39,077 nt of DNA, taken from contig NZ_BASE01000037.1 in assembly GCF_000813125.1 (NCBI RefSeq), forward strand, positions 1 to 39,077, given 5' to 3'. The position numbers and the translations under genes were made by a program. The notes under the pieces were generated by a model. That model saw only the letters and a program-made list of their open reading frames with translations, was not told the DNA's origin and searched no databases. Below are positions 26,198 to 35,189 of the stretch, in pieces; within the stretch, counting starts at the first letter, position 1, and the number at the start of each line of letters is the position of its first letter. Origin of the DNA: Mesobacillus selenatarsenatis SF-1. GTDB taxonomy: Bacteria > Bacillota > Bacilli > Bacillales > Cytobacillaceae.

Positions 26198-29110
26198 ATG
26201 CATGAGGGAAAACAGGCTTGGAAAGAGAAGCTTAAATCCTTTGGTGCTTTTTTTACGAATAAAAAGACCGTAAAAGGAGCCCGGATTACTTATTCGGTTG
26301 TCTGGAACATGCTGTTGTTATTGATCATTGTATTGGTTCTCGGTGGGGGATTCGCCGCCGGTACAGGTGCCGGGTACTTCGCTTCCCTTGTCAAAGATGA
26401 ACAAATCCGACCTTATGAGAATATGAGGAAAGATATCTACAACTATGAAGAAACATCGGATTTATATTTTGATAACGATGTTTATCTTGGCAAGCTCCGG
26501 ACGGATTTATACCGTGAGGAAGTAAAGCTTGACGATATGTCGAAGCATTTAGTAAATGCAGTAGTCGCAACAGAAGATGAGTACTTTTATGAGCATGATG
26601 GTGTCGTTCCAAAAGCAATCATGCGTGCACTTTTCCAGGAGGTCACAAACTCAGCGACATCCTCCGGAGGCAGTACACTGACACAGCAGCTCATTAAGAA
26701 CCAGATCCTGACGAATGAAATTTCATTCGAACGTAAGGCGAAAGAAATTCTTCTCGCTCTTCGTCTCGAGAAATTTTTTGATAAAAAGGAAATCCTTGAA
26801 GCCTATTTGAATGTCGCTACCTTTGGCCGAAACGCGAATGGCAGCAACGTTGCCGGTGTCCAAGCCGCAGCAAAAGGAATTTTTGGAAAAGACGCGAAGG
26901 ATTTGACCTTGCCGCAAGCCGCATTTATTGCCGGCCTACCGCAGAGCCCGTTCGGTTATACACCGTTCAGCAGCGATCACGGCAAACTAAAGGACCCGGC
27001 AGGACTTGAGCCAGGCCTGTCCAGATACAAGACAGTCGTTACAAGAATGCATGGAGCTGGTTTCATTTCCGATGAAGAGTTCAAGGAAGCGATCAACTAC
27101 GATATCACAAAGGATTTTGTAAAAGAAGTCCCTAGTGATAATACGGTTGAGCAATATCCTTTCCTTACATTTGAAATAGAGAAGCGATCCGTTACAATCC
27201 TTGCAGAGATTCTTGCTGAACGTGATGGCTATGAACTAGAAGACTTGAAAAAAGACGAAAAATTGATGGCAGAATACCATGCCCTTGCAGACCGTGACCT
27301 CCGCCAGAATGGCTATAAGATTTACACGACCATCAATAAAGAAATTTATGAAAAACACCAGGAAACAGCAAACAAATATCCGTATTATGGAAGCAACAAA
27401 CCGCAGGAAGTTCCTGATCCAGATGACCCAAGCAAGACGATAACGATTTCGGAACAAGTAGAAATTGGTGCAGTGTTGATTGAGAACAAGACTGGTAAAA
27501 TGATCAGTTTTGTCGGCGGGCGTGACTTTGACATTCAGCAAAGAAATCACGCTACCGATTCACCTAGACAAAACGGTTCTACGATGAAACCGCTGCTCGT
27601 TTATGCTCCTGCAATGGAGCTAGGGAAATTGCATCCTGGTTCTGTTCTTCCAGATGTCCAGGTATTTTTGAATGGTCCTGGCAAAGCTTGGCCAAATAAC
27701 TATGATATGCGATACAGCGGCTTGACTTCAGCGAGACACGCATTGACAAAGTCTTATAACGTCCCTGCTGTTCTTGCCTACAAGAGTATCCTCAACCAGA
27801 GGCCAGCGACCTTCCTGGATAAAATGGGATTCTCTAATCTGCATAAGGATGACTATGAAAACCCATCAACATCGATTGGATCATTGTCCGGTGGTGTCAC
27901 TGTTGAAGAGAACACCAATGCATTCGGTACATTCGCAAATGGCGGGAAATTCATTGATGCTTATATGATTGAAAAGATTGTTGATAAGAATGGAAACGTA
28001 GTTTTCCAGCATAAATCAGAACCGGTAGATGTTTTCAGTCCGCAGACATCATATCTTACAATCGATATGATGCGTGATGTTATTAATCGCGGAACTGCAA
28101 CTGCTGTAAAAAGCAGACTGAAGTTTGGGTCTGACTGGGCAGGTAAAACAGGTACTGGACACGATTTTTATGATTCCTGGTTTGTAGCTACAAATCCAAA
28201 TGTATCCTTCGGGGTATGGCTTGGGTATGATCACAACAAACCATTGGAAAGGCGATATAAAGGACTTTCATACGGCCAACGCACCCAATACATCTGGGCA
28301 GACTTGATGAACGATGCTTATGACGTTGCTCCTCAGCTAGTTGATCCAGAAGAGCGCTTCAAGATGCCTGGCGGAATTGTCAAACGATCATACTGTGCTG
28401 TATCTGGTTTGCTTCCTTCAAGTGCTTGCTCCAAAGCAGGACTTGTTGAATCAGATTACTTTATTGCAAAGTATGCTCCATCAAAGGTTGATGACAGCCT
28501 AGTTGAGAACAAGTTCGTAACCGTCGGTGACAAGCGCTATATAGCACTTGATTCAACTCCGGCTGAATTCACGGACACAGGCGTGATCCTGAATCCAGAA
28601 TATATGGAAAGCATCATTGGCCATAAAATCAGAGATCCACAGCAGCTTATCCCTAAAAAGGATGCCTGGAACAAAATTCTCGTTGCGGATGATAAGCTTA
28701 GTGAGAATGGCAAAACACCTGCAGCACTCGGAATCAAGCTTTCAGGAAAAACAATTACCTGGAGCAAACACCCTGAAAATGATATTGTCGGCTATCGAAT
28801 CTATAACAACAAGAAGAAAGTCGGCAGCATTAAAGCAGGGGCAGATTTAGTTTTCAATGCTGGAGACGGCTCATTCTATGTCACAGCTGTCGATATCGCT
28901 GGAAAAGAATCAGCACCATCTAATATCATTGAAATTGGTAAAAAGCCGGAGCCTAAGGATCCTCCAGCCGATCCAAAACCAAAAGACCCGCCTCCAACTG
29001 ATCCTAAACCGAAGGATCCTCCTAAGCCTCCGCCACCACCACCTCCTGGAGATGGAGATGGAGACGGTGAAGGTGAAGGTGACGGGAATGGAAATGGTAA
29101 CGGAAACTAG
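26198..29110 (+). CDS. Class A penicillin-binding protein (transglycosylase-transpeptidase)
   Basis: This 970-residue bifunctional enzyme polymerises and crosslinks peptidoglycan. It has a cytoplasmic tail, one transmembrane helix (about 35-60), a GT51 transglycosylase domain with catalytic Glu126 in ATEDEYFYEHDG and GGSTLTQQLIKN (157-168), and a transpeptidase domain with Ser461 (STMK), Ser519-Tyr-Asn521 and Lys650-Thr-Gly652. A fibronectin-III-like module (about 835-914) follows, then a Pro/Lys/Asp-rich spacer and a Gly/Asp/Glu/Asn tail (about 950-970). The layout recalls B. subtilis PonA, but the gene stands beside tyrS, not recU. The ATG at 26198 is 9 bp after AGGGGGA; an ATG at 26194 hits a stop at once. 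Confidence 0.94.
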   Translation: MHEGKQAWKEKLKSFGAFFTNKKTVKGARITYSVVWNMLLLLIIVLVLGGGFAAGTGAGYFASLVKDEQIRPYENMRKDIYNYEETSDLYFDNDVYLGKLRTDLYREEVKLDDMSKHLVNAVVATEDEYFYEHDGVVPKAIMRALFQEVTNSATSSGGSTLTQQLIKNQILTNEISFERKAKEILLALRLEKFFDKKEILEAYLNVATFGRNANGSNVAGVQAAAKGIFGKDAKDLTLPQAAFIAGLPQSPFGYTPFSSDHGKLKDPAGLEPGLSRYKTVVTRMHGAGFISDEEFKEAINYDITKDFVKEVPSDNTVEQYPFLTFEIEKRSVTILAEILAERDGYELEDLKKDEKLMAEYHALADRDLRQNGYKIYTTINKEIYEKHQETANKYPYYGSNKPQEVPDPDDPSKTITISEQVEIGAVLIENKTGKMISFVGGRDFDIQQRNHATDSPRQNGSTMKPLLVYAPAMELGKLHPGSVLPDVQVFLNGPGKAWPNNYDMRYSGLTSARHALTKSYNVPAVLAYKSILNQRPATFLDKMGFSNLHKDDYENPSTSIGSLSGGVTVEENTNAFGTFANGGKFIDAYMIEKIVDKNGNVVFQHKSEPVDVFSPQTSYLTIDMMRDVINRGTATAVKSRLKFGSDWAGKTGTGHDFYDSWFVATNPNVSFGVWLGYDHNKPLERRYKGLSYGQRTQYIWADLMNDAYDVAPQLVDPEERFKMPGGIVKRSYCAVSGLLPSSACSKAGLVESDYFIAKYAPSKVDDSLVENKFVTVGDKRYIALDSTPAEFTDTGVILNPEYMESIIGHKIRDPQQLIPKKDAWNKILVADDKLSENGKTPAALGIKLSGKTITWSKHPENDIVGYRIYNNKKKVGSIKAGADLVFNAGDGSFYVTAVDIAGKESAPSNIIEIGKKPEPKDPPADPKPKDPPPTDPKPKDPPKPPPPPPPGDGDGDGEGEGDGNGNGNGN

Positions 29111-29126
29111 TAATAGGATATAAGTA

Positions 29127-29163
29127 GAAACACCGCATCTTGTTAGATGCGGTGTTTCTTTTT
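29127..29163 (+). terminator. Terminator of the penicillin-binding protein gene
   Basis: Perfect 13-bp stem GAAACACCGCATC / GATGCGGTGTTTC with a 6-base loop, followed by TTTTT. Confidence 0.92.
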
Positions 29164-29176
29164 CCTGTAAATATAT

Positions 29177-29205
29177 AAGAGCGTGAATTCCAACTTCACG
29201 CTCTT
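29177..29205 (-). terminator. acsA terminator
   Basis: Perfect 11-bp stem AAGAGCGTGAA / TTCACGCTCTT with a 7-base loop. The tract after it on the minus strand is only moderately T-rich (ATATATTTA). Confidence 0.75.
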
Positions 29206-29218
29206 CTGTACGATTCTA

Positions 29219-30937
29219 TTAATCTTCCATTGTAGAAAGGTCGCCAGTTGGGAGGTCAAGTTCCCAAGCTTTCAATACACGGCGCATGATCTTACCGCTT
29301 CGTGTTTTCGGCAGTTTATCGCGGAATTCAATTTCACGAGGAGCAGCATGTGCAGCAAGGCCTCTTTTAACGAATTGGCGAATTTCTTCAATCAATTCGT
29401 CGGACTGCTCATAACCGTCACGCAATGCGATGAACGCCTTGATGATTTCTCCGCGGACTGGGTCTGGCTTGCCAATGACTCCAGCTTCAGCAACTGCAGG
29501 GTGTTCAACCAGCTTGCTTTCTACTTCAAACGGTCCGACACGCTCACCGGAAGTCATGATGACATCATCAATCCGTCCCTGGAACCAGAAGTATCCATCT
29601 TCATCCATATACGCTGAGTCACCGGAAACGTACCAGTCACCTGGCATGAAGTAAGACTCATACTTTTGAGGGTTGTTCCAGATGGTATGCATCATCGATG
29701 GCCAGCCCTTTTGAATTGCTAAATTGCCCATTCTGTATGGCGGCAATTCGTTGCCCTGGTCATCAACAATCGCAGCCTTCACGCCTGGGATTGGTTTACC
29801 CATTGATCCAGGCTTGATTTCCATGCTTGGATAGTTACAGATTAATTGTGCACCCGTCTCAGTCATCCACCAGGTATCATGGATGCGTAGATTGAACACT
29901 TTCATTCCCCATCTTACTACTTCTGGGTTCAGCGGTTCACCGACACTCAGGATATGACGAAGACAGCTAAGATCGAACTTCTTCACTACCTCATCCCCCG
30001 CTCCCATCAGCATCCTGAAGGCTGTAGGGGCACTGTACCAAACAGTCACTCCGTATTCTTCAATCATCTTATACCATGTCTCCGGATTGAAACGTCCGCC
30101 GATGATTACATTGGACGTTCCTGCAAGCCATGGACCGAAAATTCCGTATGAAGTTCCTGTTACCCAGCCTGGATCCGCTGTGCACCAGTACACATCTTCT
30201 TCTTTAAGGTCAAGTACCCATTTGGCTGTCTGATAATGCTGGATCATCGCATTATGGACATGGAGAACGCCTTTAGGTTTTCCAGTTGAACCGGAAGTGT
30301 AATGTAAAATAAGGCCATCTGTACGGTCAACCCATTCGATATCAAGCTTCTTGCTGGCTTCAGATAGCTTTTGCTTGAAATCAACATACTTATCGTTTTC
30401 CTCAATATTGTCACCAACAAGAAGAATATGCTTCAAATCAGGAAGCTCATCGACAGGAACACGTTCAAGAAGCTCAGGTGTCGTCACCAATACCTTTGCC
30501 CCACTGTCCTCCAGTCTGTCACGGACAGCACCTTCCATGAATGCTTCAAATAATGGACCTACAATCGCGCCTAGCTTGACCGCCCCGAGAACAGCAAAAT
30601 ACAGTTCTGGAGAACGAGGCATGAAGATAAACACGCGGTCCCCTTTTTCCACATCAGCATAAGTTTTAAAGACATTCCCAGCTTTATTTGAAAGCTCCTT
30701 CATCTCTTTAAAAGTATATTTTTCCTTGCGCACCCCATCCTGGTAATAAAGCGCAATTTTATTTTTCCTGAATCCTTCTGCATGGCGATCAATTGCTTCA
30801 TATGCCATATTGACCCTGCCTGTTTCAGACCAGGAAAACTCTTTCTCCGCTTCGCTCCAATCAAATTGGCCATGAAGCTCTTGATAATTTTTTAAGTTAT
30901 GATCCCCTTGTGTAACTGGTAGCGCTTCCACTTTCAT
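29219..30937 (-). CDS. acsA: Acetyl-CoA synthetase (AMP-forming)
   Basis: This 572-residue enzyme activates acetate to acetyl-CoA so it can be reused. ANL motifs are intact: LHYTSGSTGKPKGVLHVHNA, DTWWMTETGA, SGDSAYMDEDGYFWFQGRID, and PKTRSGKIMRR with Lys549. Length and the position of Lys549 match B. subtilis AcsA, where AcuA acetylates that lysine to switch the enzyme off and AcuC reverses it. I use the ATG at 30937 with GGGGGATGG upstream; the open frame to 31000 lacks support. It is divergent from acuABC, which encodes exactly those two modifiers. Confidence 0.97.
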   Translation of the reverse strand: MKVEALPVTQGDHNLKNYQELHGQFDWSEAEKEFSWSETGRVNMAYEAIDRHAEGFRKNKIALYYQDGVRKEKYTFKEMKELSNKAGNVFKTYADVEKGDRVFIFMPRSPELYFAVLGAVKLGAIVGPLFEAFMEGAVRDRLEDSGAKVLVTTPELLERVPVDELPDLKHILLVGDNIEENDKYVDFKQKLSEASKKLDIEWVDRTDGLILHYTSGSTGKPKGVLHVHNAMIQHYQTAKWVLDLKEEDVYWCTADPGWVTGTSYGIFGPWLAGTSNVIIGGRFNPETWYKMIEEYGVTVWYSAPTAFRMLMGAGDEVVKKFDLSCLRHILSVGEPLNPEVVRWGMKVFNLRIHDTWWMTETGAQLICNYPSMEIKPGSMGKPIPGVKAAIVDDQGNELPPYRMGNLAIQKGWPSMMHTIWNNPQKYESYFMPGDWYVSGDSAYMDEDGYFWFQGRIDDVIMTSGERVGPFEVESKLVEHPAVAEAGVIGKPDPVRGEIIKAFIALRDGYEQSDELIEEIRQFVKRGLAAHAAPREIEFRDKLPKTRSGKIMRRVLKAWELDLPTGDLSTMED

Positions 30938-31049
30938 GTATCCATCCCCCTTGGCTTTATATTTAAAATACATTATAGTATAAAAATTCGATTTTCTCAA
31001 TTTTTAAAATATTAGCAGAAAATAAAGTGATGATTAAGATTTTCTTTGG

Positions 31050-31096
31050 GGTATGTAAGTATTGAAAGTACGCACCGCTATACGGCGGAGCATACC
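31050..31096. other. Imperfect palindrome in the acsA-acuA intergenic region
   Basis: GGTATG (31050-31055) and CATACC (31091-31096) enclose a smaller CCGC/GCGG pairing in CCGCTATACGGCGG. It could be an operator or RNA structure near the acsA promoter. No known motif recognised. Confidence 0.4.
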
Positions 31097-31151
31097 AATA
31101 ATAATGCGGATTTTCTTTTAAAAAATTAATATTTAAATACAGAAAATTTTG

Positions 31152-31165
31152 TGAAAGCGCTTTTA
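31152..31165 (+). promoter_or_regulatory. cre-like site in the acuA promoter
   Basis: TGAAAGCGCTTTTA matches the cre consensus TGWAARCGYTWNCW with one mismatch (T for C near the end). It overlaps the expected -35 region of the acuA promoter (TATAAT at 31182-31187), a repressing position. acuABC and acsA are CcpA-repressed in B. subtilis. Confidence 0.7.
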
Positions 31166-31181
31166 TCTGTTAGATTTTATG

Positions 31182-31187
31182 TATAAT
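31182..31187 (+). promoter_or_regulatory. -10 box of the acuABC promoter
   Basis: TATAAT 38 bp upstream of the acuA start. The -35 region is weak and overlaps the cre-like site. Confidence 0.55.
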
Positions 31188-31224
31188 AGAATTATCGTTT
31201 GAATTGTTGACGGGTGGTGACTGA

Positions 31225-31857
31225 ATGGAACATAAAAAGACTTATAACGCAAAAGAATTGAAAACTCCTCATGGCCGTTTAATCATTGAAGGCCCGATTT
31301 CTCCTGAAAAACTTGCAAGCTATGAATTCCATGAAGATTTAGTGGCGTTCCGTCCCCCTGCCCAGCAGCACAAGGCATTGGTTGAGATTGCCGGTCTGCC
31401 GGAGGGACGTATCATCGTAGCGCGCTCAGGCCATATGATTGTCGGTTATGTTACTTACCTTTATCCAGACCCGCTTGAAAGATGGTCAGAAGGAAAAATG
31501 GAAGATTTAATAGAACTTGGTGCAATCGAAGTCATTCCTGAATTCCGCGGCAGCCGAGTCGGCAAGAATTTGCTGATGGTTTCCATGATGGATGACGCGA
31601 TGGAAGATTATATCATTATCACGACTGAATACTACTGGCATTGGGACCTAAAAGGAACCGGCTTGAATGTTTGGGAATACCGAAAAGTCATGGAAAAAAT
31701 GATGAATGCCGGTGGTCTAACCTGGTACGCGACAGATGATCCCGAAATCAGTTCCCATCCAGCAAACTGTTTGATGGCGCGAATTGGCAAAAGAATTGCG
31801 CCGGAATCAATCCAGCAGTTTGATCAGCTGCGGTTTATGAACCGTTTTATGTATTGA
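31225..31857 (+). CDS. acuA: Protein acetyltransferase AcuA (AcsA inactivator)
   Basis: This 210-residue GNAT-family enzyme acetylates the catalytic lysine of AcsA. The acetyl-CoA binding loop is visible as EVIPEFRGSRVGKNLLM near residue 110-126, preceded by VGYVTYLYP. Length matches B. subtilis AcuA. The ATG at 31225 follows GGGTGGTGA. It is first in acuABC, with a cre-like site in its promoter, and divergent from its target acsA. Confidence 0.96.
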   Translation: MEHKKTYNAKELKTPHGRLIIEGPISPEKLASYEFHEDLVAFRPPAQQHKALVEIAGLPEGRIIVARSGHMIVGYVTYLYPDPLERWSEGKMEDLIELGAIEVIPEFRGSRVGKNLLMVSMMDDAMEDYIIITTEYYWHWDLKGTGLNVWEYRKVMEKMMNAGGLTWYATDDPEISSHPANCLMARIGKRIAPESIQQFDQLRFMNRFMY

Positions 31858-31888
31858 TGATACCTCATCATTCAAGGAGGAAGGAACC

Positions 31889-32536
31889 ATGATCGTCGAG
31901 GAAATTATGAAAAAGGATGTAACGACACTTTTTCCTGAAAATACAATTGCGGATGCAATCAAGCTAATGGCAGATAAGAAGATTCGCCATATCCCAATAG
32001 TGAATAAGGACAATAGTGTGATCGGACTGGTATCCGACAGGGACATCAAGGATGCTGCCCCTTCTGTGTTCCATTGGGATGAGCATAAGGGTGAACTCGA
32101 GAACCCAGTCAAATCGATTATGACAACTAATGTGATCACTGGGCACCCTCTAGATTTTGTCGAGGAAATTTCGGCCATTTTTTATGAACATAATATCAGC
32201 TGCCTGCCAATCACCAAGGATAAAAAGCTGGTAGGTATCGTCACTGAAACAGACCTTCTCCACACACTCGTTGAGCTTACAGGCGCACATCAGCCTGGCT
32301 CGCAAATTGAAGTAAAAGTACCAAACAAAGCAGGAATGCTTTGTGAAATTGCTTCTGTTATCAGTATTAGAAAAGCCAATATCCAGAGTGTGCTCGTATA
32401 CCCTGACCAAAAGGATGAACGTTATAAAATCCTCGTTGTAAGGATCCAGACGATGAATCCAATCGCTGTGATCGAGGACTTGAAAAAGGCCGGACATCAT
32501 GTACTCTGGCCGAACCTCCCGGGAGTTTCATCATGA
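31889..32536 (+). CDS. acuB: AcuB, CBS-pair and ACT-domain protein
   Basis: This 215-residue protein has two CBS domains in tandem (about residues 1-60 and 70-130; IRHIPIVNKDNSVIGLVSDRDI and SCLPITKDKKLVGIVTETDL mark them) and a C-terminal ACT-like domain (about 138-212, VPNKAGMLCEIASVISIRKA). These modules bind adenine nucleotides and small ligands, so a sensor role is likely, but its biochemical function in the acetate switch is unknown. The ATG at 31889 has AAGGAGGAAGG. Its last codons overlap the acuC start by 4 bp. Confidence 0.94.
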   Translation: MIVEEIMKKDVTTLFPENTIADAIKLMADKKIRHIPIVNKDNSVIGLVSDRDIKDAAPSVFHWDEHKGELENPVKSIMTTNVITGHPLDFVEEISAIFYEHNISCLPITKDKKLVGIVTETDLLHTLVELTGAHQPGSQIEVKVPNKAGMLCEIASVISIRKANIQSVLVYPDQKDERYKILVVRIQTMNPIAVIEDLKKAGHHVLWPNLPGVSS

Positions 32537-33705
32537 GCGATCGCTCTGTATTCGTCTTTTCCGAAGAGCTGCTGAATTACCGTTTCAGCAGCCATCATCC
32601 TTTCAACCAGATGCGGTTGAAACTTACGCTGGATTTGCTGCGTAAAATTGGCGCAATTGATGAGGAACATATTGTTGCGCCAAGGATGGCAACGGATGAG
32701 GAACTTCACCTCGTTCATGACCCCAATTTTGTAAACGCTGTTAAGCTTGCTGGCCAGGGAAAGCTTAAGGGTGACTCAGCGGAAGGATACGGATTGGGAA
32801 CGGAAGATACACCGATTTTTGCAAATATGCATGAAGCAAGCGCTTTGCTTGTCGGGGGCACCCTCACAGCAGTGGATTATGTCATGACCGGTAAAGCCAA
32901 CCACGCACTTCATCTGGGCGGAGGCCTGCATCACGGCTTCCGGGGAAAAGCGTCGGGCTTCTGTATTTATAATGACAGTTCAGTAGCAATAAAATATCTG
33001 CAGGAAAAATACAATGCCCGGGTACTATATGTCGATACCGATGCCCACCATGGCGATGGCGTACAATGGTCATTTTATGATGACCCTAATGTATGCACTC
33101 TATCGATTCATGAAACGGGACGTTATCTTTTCCCGGGTACAGGAAATGTGAATGAGCGAGGCCAGGGCAAAGGCTATGGATATTCTTTCAATATTCCTGT
33201 CGATGCCTTCACAGAGGATGAATCATGGCTGGATGCCTATAGGAATGCTCTGATGGAAGTTGCCGAGTTCTTTAAACCAGACGTGATTCTTACGCAAAAT
33301 GGAGCAGATGCTCATTATCTTGATCCATTGACCCATTTATCGTCTACGATGAAGATTTATCGGGAAATACCAAAGCTGGCACACGAAGTTGCCCATAAAT
33401 ATTGCGGCGGCAAATGGATTGCTGTTGGCGGCGGAGGCTATGATATTTGGCGTGTTGTGCCAAGAGCCTGGTCACTGATCTGGCTTGAAATGATTGAAAA
33501 CTCAAACTGTTATGGCAGTTTGCCGCACGAGTGGATAGAAGAATGGAAGGATCAAGCGCCTGTAGAATTGCCACAGGAGTGGGACGATCCTGAAGATTTA
33601 TATCCGCCCATCCCGCGCAAACCGGAAATTACCGAAAAGAATGCCCAGACAGTGGAGAAAGCCTTGTATCCAATCCGTTCAAATAAGAAATCCGAAACTG
33701 TGTAA
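32533..33705 (+). CDS. acuC: AcsA deacetylase AcuC (histone deacetylase family)
   Basis: This 390-residue zinc-dependent deacetylase removes the acetyl group from AcsA, restoring activity. HDAC motifs are clear: GGGLHHGFRGKASGFCIYND, the catalytic YVDTDAHHGDGVQWSFY, SIHETGRYLFPGTG, and the substrate-gating GGGGYD near residue 300. The start ATG overlaps the acuB stop (ATGA), so the two are translationally coupled. A terminator follows. In B. subtilis motPS and ccpA come next; here motPS is missing. Confidence 0.96.
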   Translation: MSDRSVFVFSEELLNYRFSSHHPFNQMRLKLTLDLLRKIGAIDEEHIVAPRMATDEELHLVHDPNFVNAVKLAGQGKLKGDSAEGYGLGTEDTPIFANMHEASALLVGGTLTAVDYVMTGKANHALHLGGGLHHGFRGKASGFCIYNDSSVAIKYLQEKYNARVLYVDTDAHHGDGVQWSFYDDPNVCTLSIHETGRYLFPGTGNVNERGQGKGYGYSFNIPVDAFTEDESWLDAYRNALMEVAEFFKPDVILTQNGADAHYLDPLTHLSSTMKIYREIPKLAHEVAHKYCGGKWIAVGGGGYDIWRVVPRAWSLIWLEMIENSNCYGSLPHEWIEEWKDQAPVELPQEWDDPEDLYPPIPRKPEITEKNAQTVEKALYPIRSNKKSETV

Positions 33706-33711
33706 GTTAGA

Positions 33712-33740
33712 AACCGGGAGCACTATGGCCCGGTTTTTTC
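33712..33740 (+). terminator. acuABC terminator
   Basis: Stem AACCGGG / CCCGGTT with a 10-base loop, followed by TTTTTTC. Confidence 0.88.
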
Positions 33741-33795
33741 TTTGTTTTTTTTATGTATAGGATGACAGGAAAAGATAGTCCGAAGCGATATTTAT

Positions 33796-33963
33796 GAGTT
33801 GGTCGAATTAATTAGGGATTTGGTCGAAATAATTGAAAAAGTGGTCAAATTAATTTGATATGTGGTCGAATTAATCGAAAATGTGGTCGAATTAATTTGA
33901 TATGTGGTCGAATTAATTGAAAAAGTAATCGAATTAACAAAATTTGTGATTGAAATAATTGTA
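33796..33963. repeat. 21-bp tandem repeat array, eight units
   Basis: Eight contiguous 21-bp units start at 33796. The conserved part is GTGGTCGAATTAATT and the last six bases vary (GAAAAA, TGATAT and similar). Because 21 is a multiple of three, each frame repeats: plus frame reads VVELIEK-like heptads broken by two TGA codons, minus frame reads INSTT(F/Y)(S/Q). It lies between acuC and ccpA, outside the terminators of both. Confidence 0.93.
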
Positions 33964-34152
33964 GGAAGTGCTCGATACAATAAATTCGTGGCCATATTAA
34001 CAGAAAAAATGGCTGGAATTGCATTAGATGCTATAATATCTGAAACTATGGTGGGTACTTTTCAATATAACGGTCAATTTCACTCTTCAAACTCAGTCAA
34101 TTGTCTCGTTGATTGCAGTCTTAACAGCTTTTACCTGCCTTCACTTCTCTAT
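33964..34152. other. AT-rich gap between the repeat array and the ccpA terminator
   Basis: A plus-strand frame runs through here into the antisense of ccpA, but it starts inside the repeat and has no ribosome binding site, so I do not call it a gene. No other structure recognised. Confidence 0.5.
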
Positions 34153-34185
34153 AAAAAAGCCGCTTGCATCAACTGCAAACGGCTT
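34153..34185 (-). terminator. ccpA terminator
   Basis: AAGCCG / CGGCTT with an inner TTGC / GCAA pairing, followed on the minus strand by TTTTTTAT. Confidence 0.87.
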
Positions 34186-34190
34186 CTCAA

Positions 34191-35189
34191 TTATTTCGTA
34201 GATTTTCTGTTCTCAATTCTGTGTGGCAGTACAACGATATTCTCATCCACGTTTTCTTTGTTCATATATTTCGTCAATAAGCGCATGGCAACTGCACCGA
34301 TATCGTATAGAGGCTGGACAATTGTTGTAAGCTGCGGACGTACCATAAGAGTAAGTCTTGTATTGTCGGAACTGATTACTTCGAAGTCATCAGGCACGCT
34401 GTATCCGCGGTCAAATGCACCATGGATTACGCCAAGTGCCATCTCATCCGATCCGACCAGGATTGCTGTTGGCTTCGTATCAAGCTCAAGGATTCTTTCA
34501 ATAGCCTCGAGACCTGAATCATACGTATAGTCCCCTTCAACAACAAGCTCTTCGTTATATTCAATTCCGGCATCTTTTAATGCACGCTTATAGCCTTCAA
34601 GCTTTTTATCCTTGTTGATTGGCTCCAGCTGTGGTCCAATAACGAATGCGATTTTCTTGTGGCCTTTCTCAACAAAAGTAGAAACAGCATCGAATGTTGC
34701 CTGCTCATAATCAATATTGACTGATGGAATTTCACCAGATTCCTCAATCGAGCCTGCAAGGACGATTGGTACCGGTGACTTCTTGAATTCCCCAACATGC
34801 TCGGCTTTAATATTGCCGCCCATGAAAACAATTCCGTCTACTTGTTTGCCAAGCATTGTATTTAACAGGTGCAGTTCTTTTTCAATATTTTGGTCTGAGT
34901 TGCTCAGGATAATATTGTATTTGTACATCGTGGCAATATCTTCAATTCCCCTTGCCAGCTCAGCAAAGAACGGACTAGCGATATCGGGAATAATGACTCC
35001 GACAGTCGTCGTCTTTTTGCTTGCCAGCCCTCGGGCAACAGCATTCGGACGGTAGCCAAGACGGTCAATGACCTCCATGACTTTCTTCCTCGTAGCTGGC
35101 TTTACATTCGGATTTCCGTTAACAACACGTGAAACCGTTGCCATTGAAACGTTTGCTTCCCGTGCAACATCATATATTGTAATATTCAT
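34191..35189 (-). CDS. ccpA: Catabolite control protein A
   Basis: This 332-residue LacI-family regulator binds cre sites together with HPr-Ser46-P and controls carbon metabolism. The helix-turn-helix and hinge are intact ([20 protein letters not shown], residues 4-23; [12 protein letters not shown]), followed by a periplasmic-binding-like core. Length matches B. subtilis CcpA. The ATG at 35189 has AAGGAGTGA. A TATAAT at 35275-35280 on the minus strand may be its -10 box. It has its own terminator. Two cre sites in this window (mdeA, acuA) are probable targets. It is not followed by motPS as in B. subtilis. Confidence 0.97.
   Translation of the reverse strand: MNITIYDVAREANVSMATVSRVVNGNPNVKPATRKKVMEVIDRLGYRPNAVARGLASKKTTTVGVIIPDIASPFFAELARGIEDIATMYKYNIILSNSDQNIEKELHLLNTMLGKQVDGIVFMGGNIKAEHVGEFKKSPVPIVLAGSIEESGEIPSVNIDYEQATFDAVSTFVEKGHKKIAFVIGPQLEPINKDKKLEGYKRALKDAGIEYNEELVVEGDYTYDSGLEAIERILELDTKPTAILVGSDEMALGVIHGAFDRGYSVPDDFEVISSDNTRLTLMVRPQLTTIVQPLYDIGAVAMRLLTKYMNKENVDENIVVLPHRIENRKSTK

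Noticed and set aside
33792-33995. Minus-strand frame encoding INSTT-type repeats
   Set aside because: No ribosome binding site or promoter, and its content is only the translated 21-bp repeat.
33904-34530. Plus-strand frame of about 208 codons running from the 21-bp array into ccpA
   Set aside because: It starts inside the repeat, has no ribosome binding site, and most of it is the antisense of ccpA.
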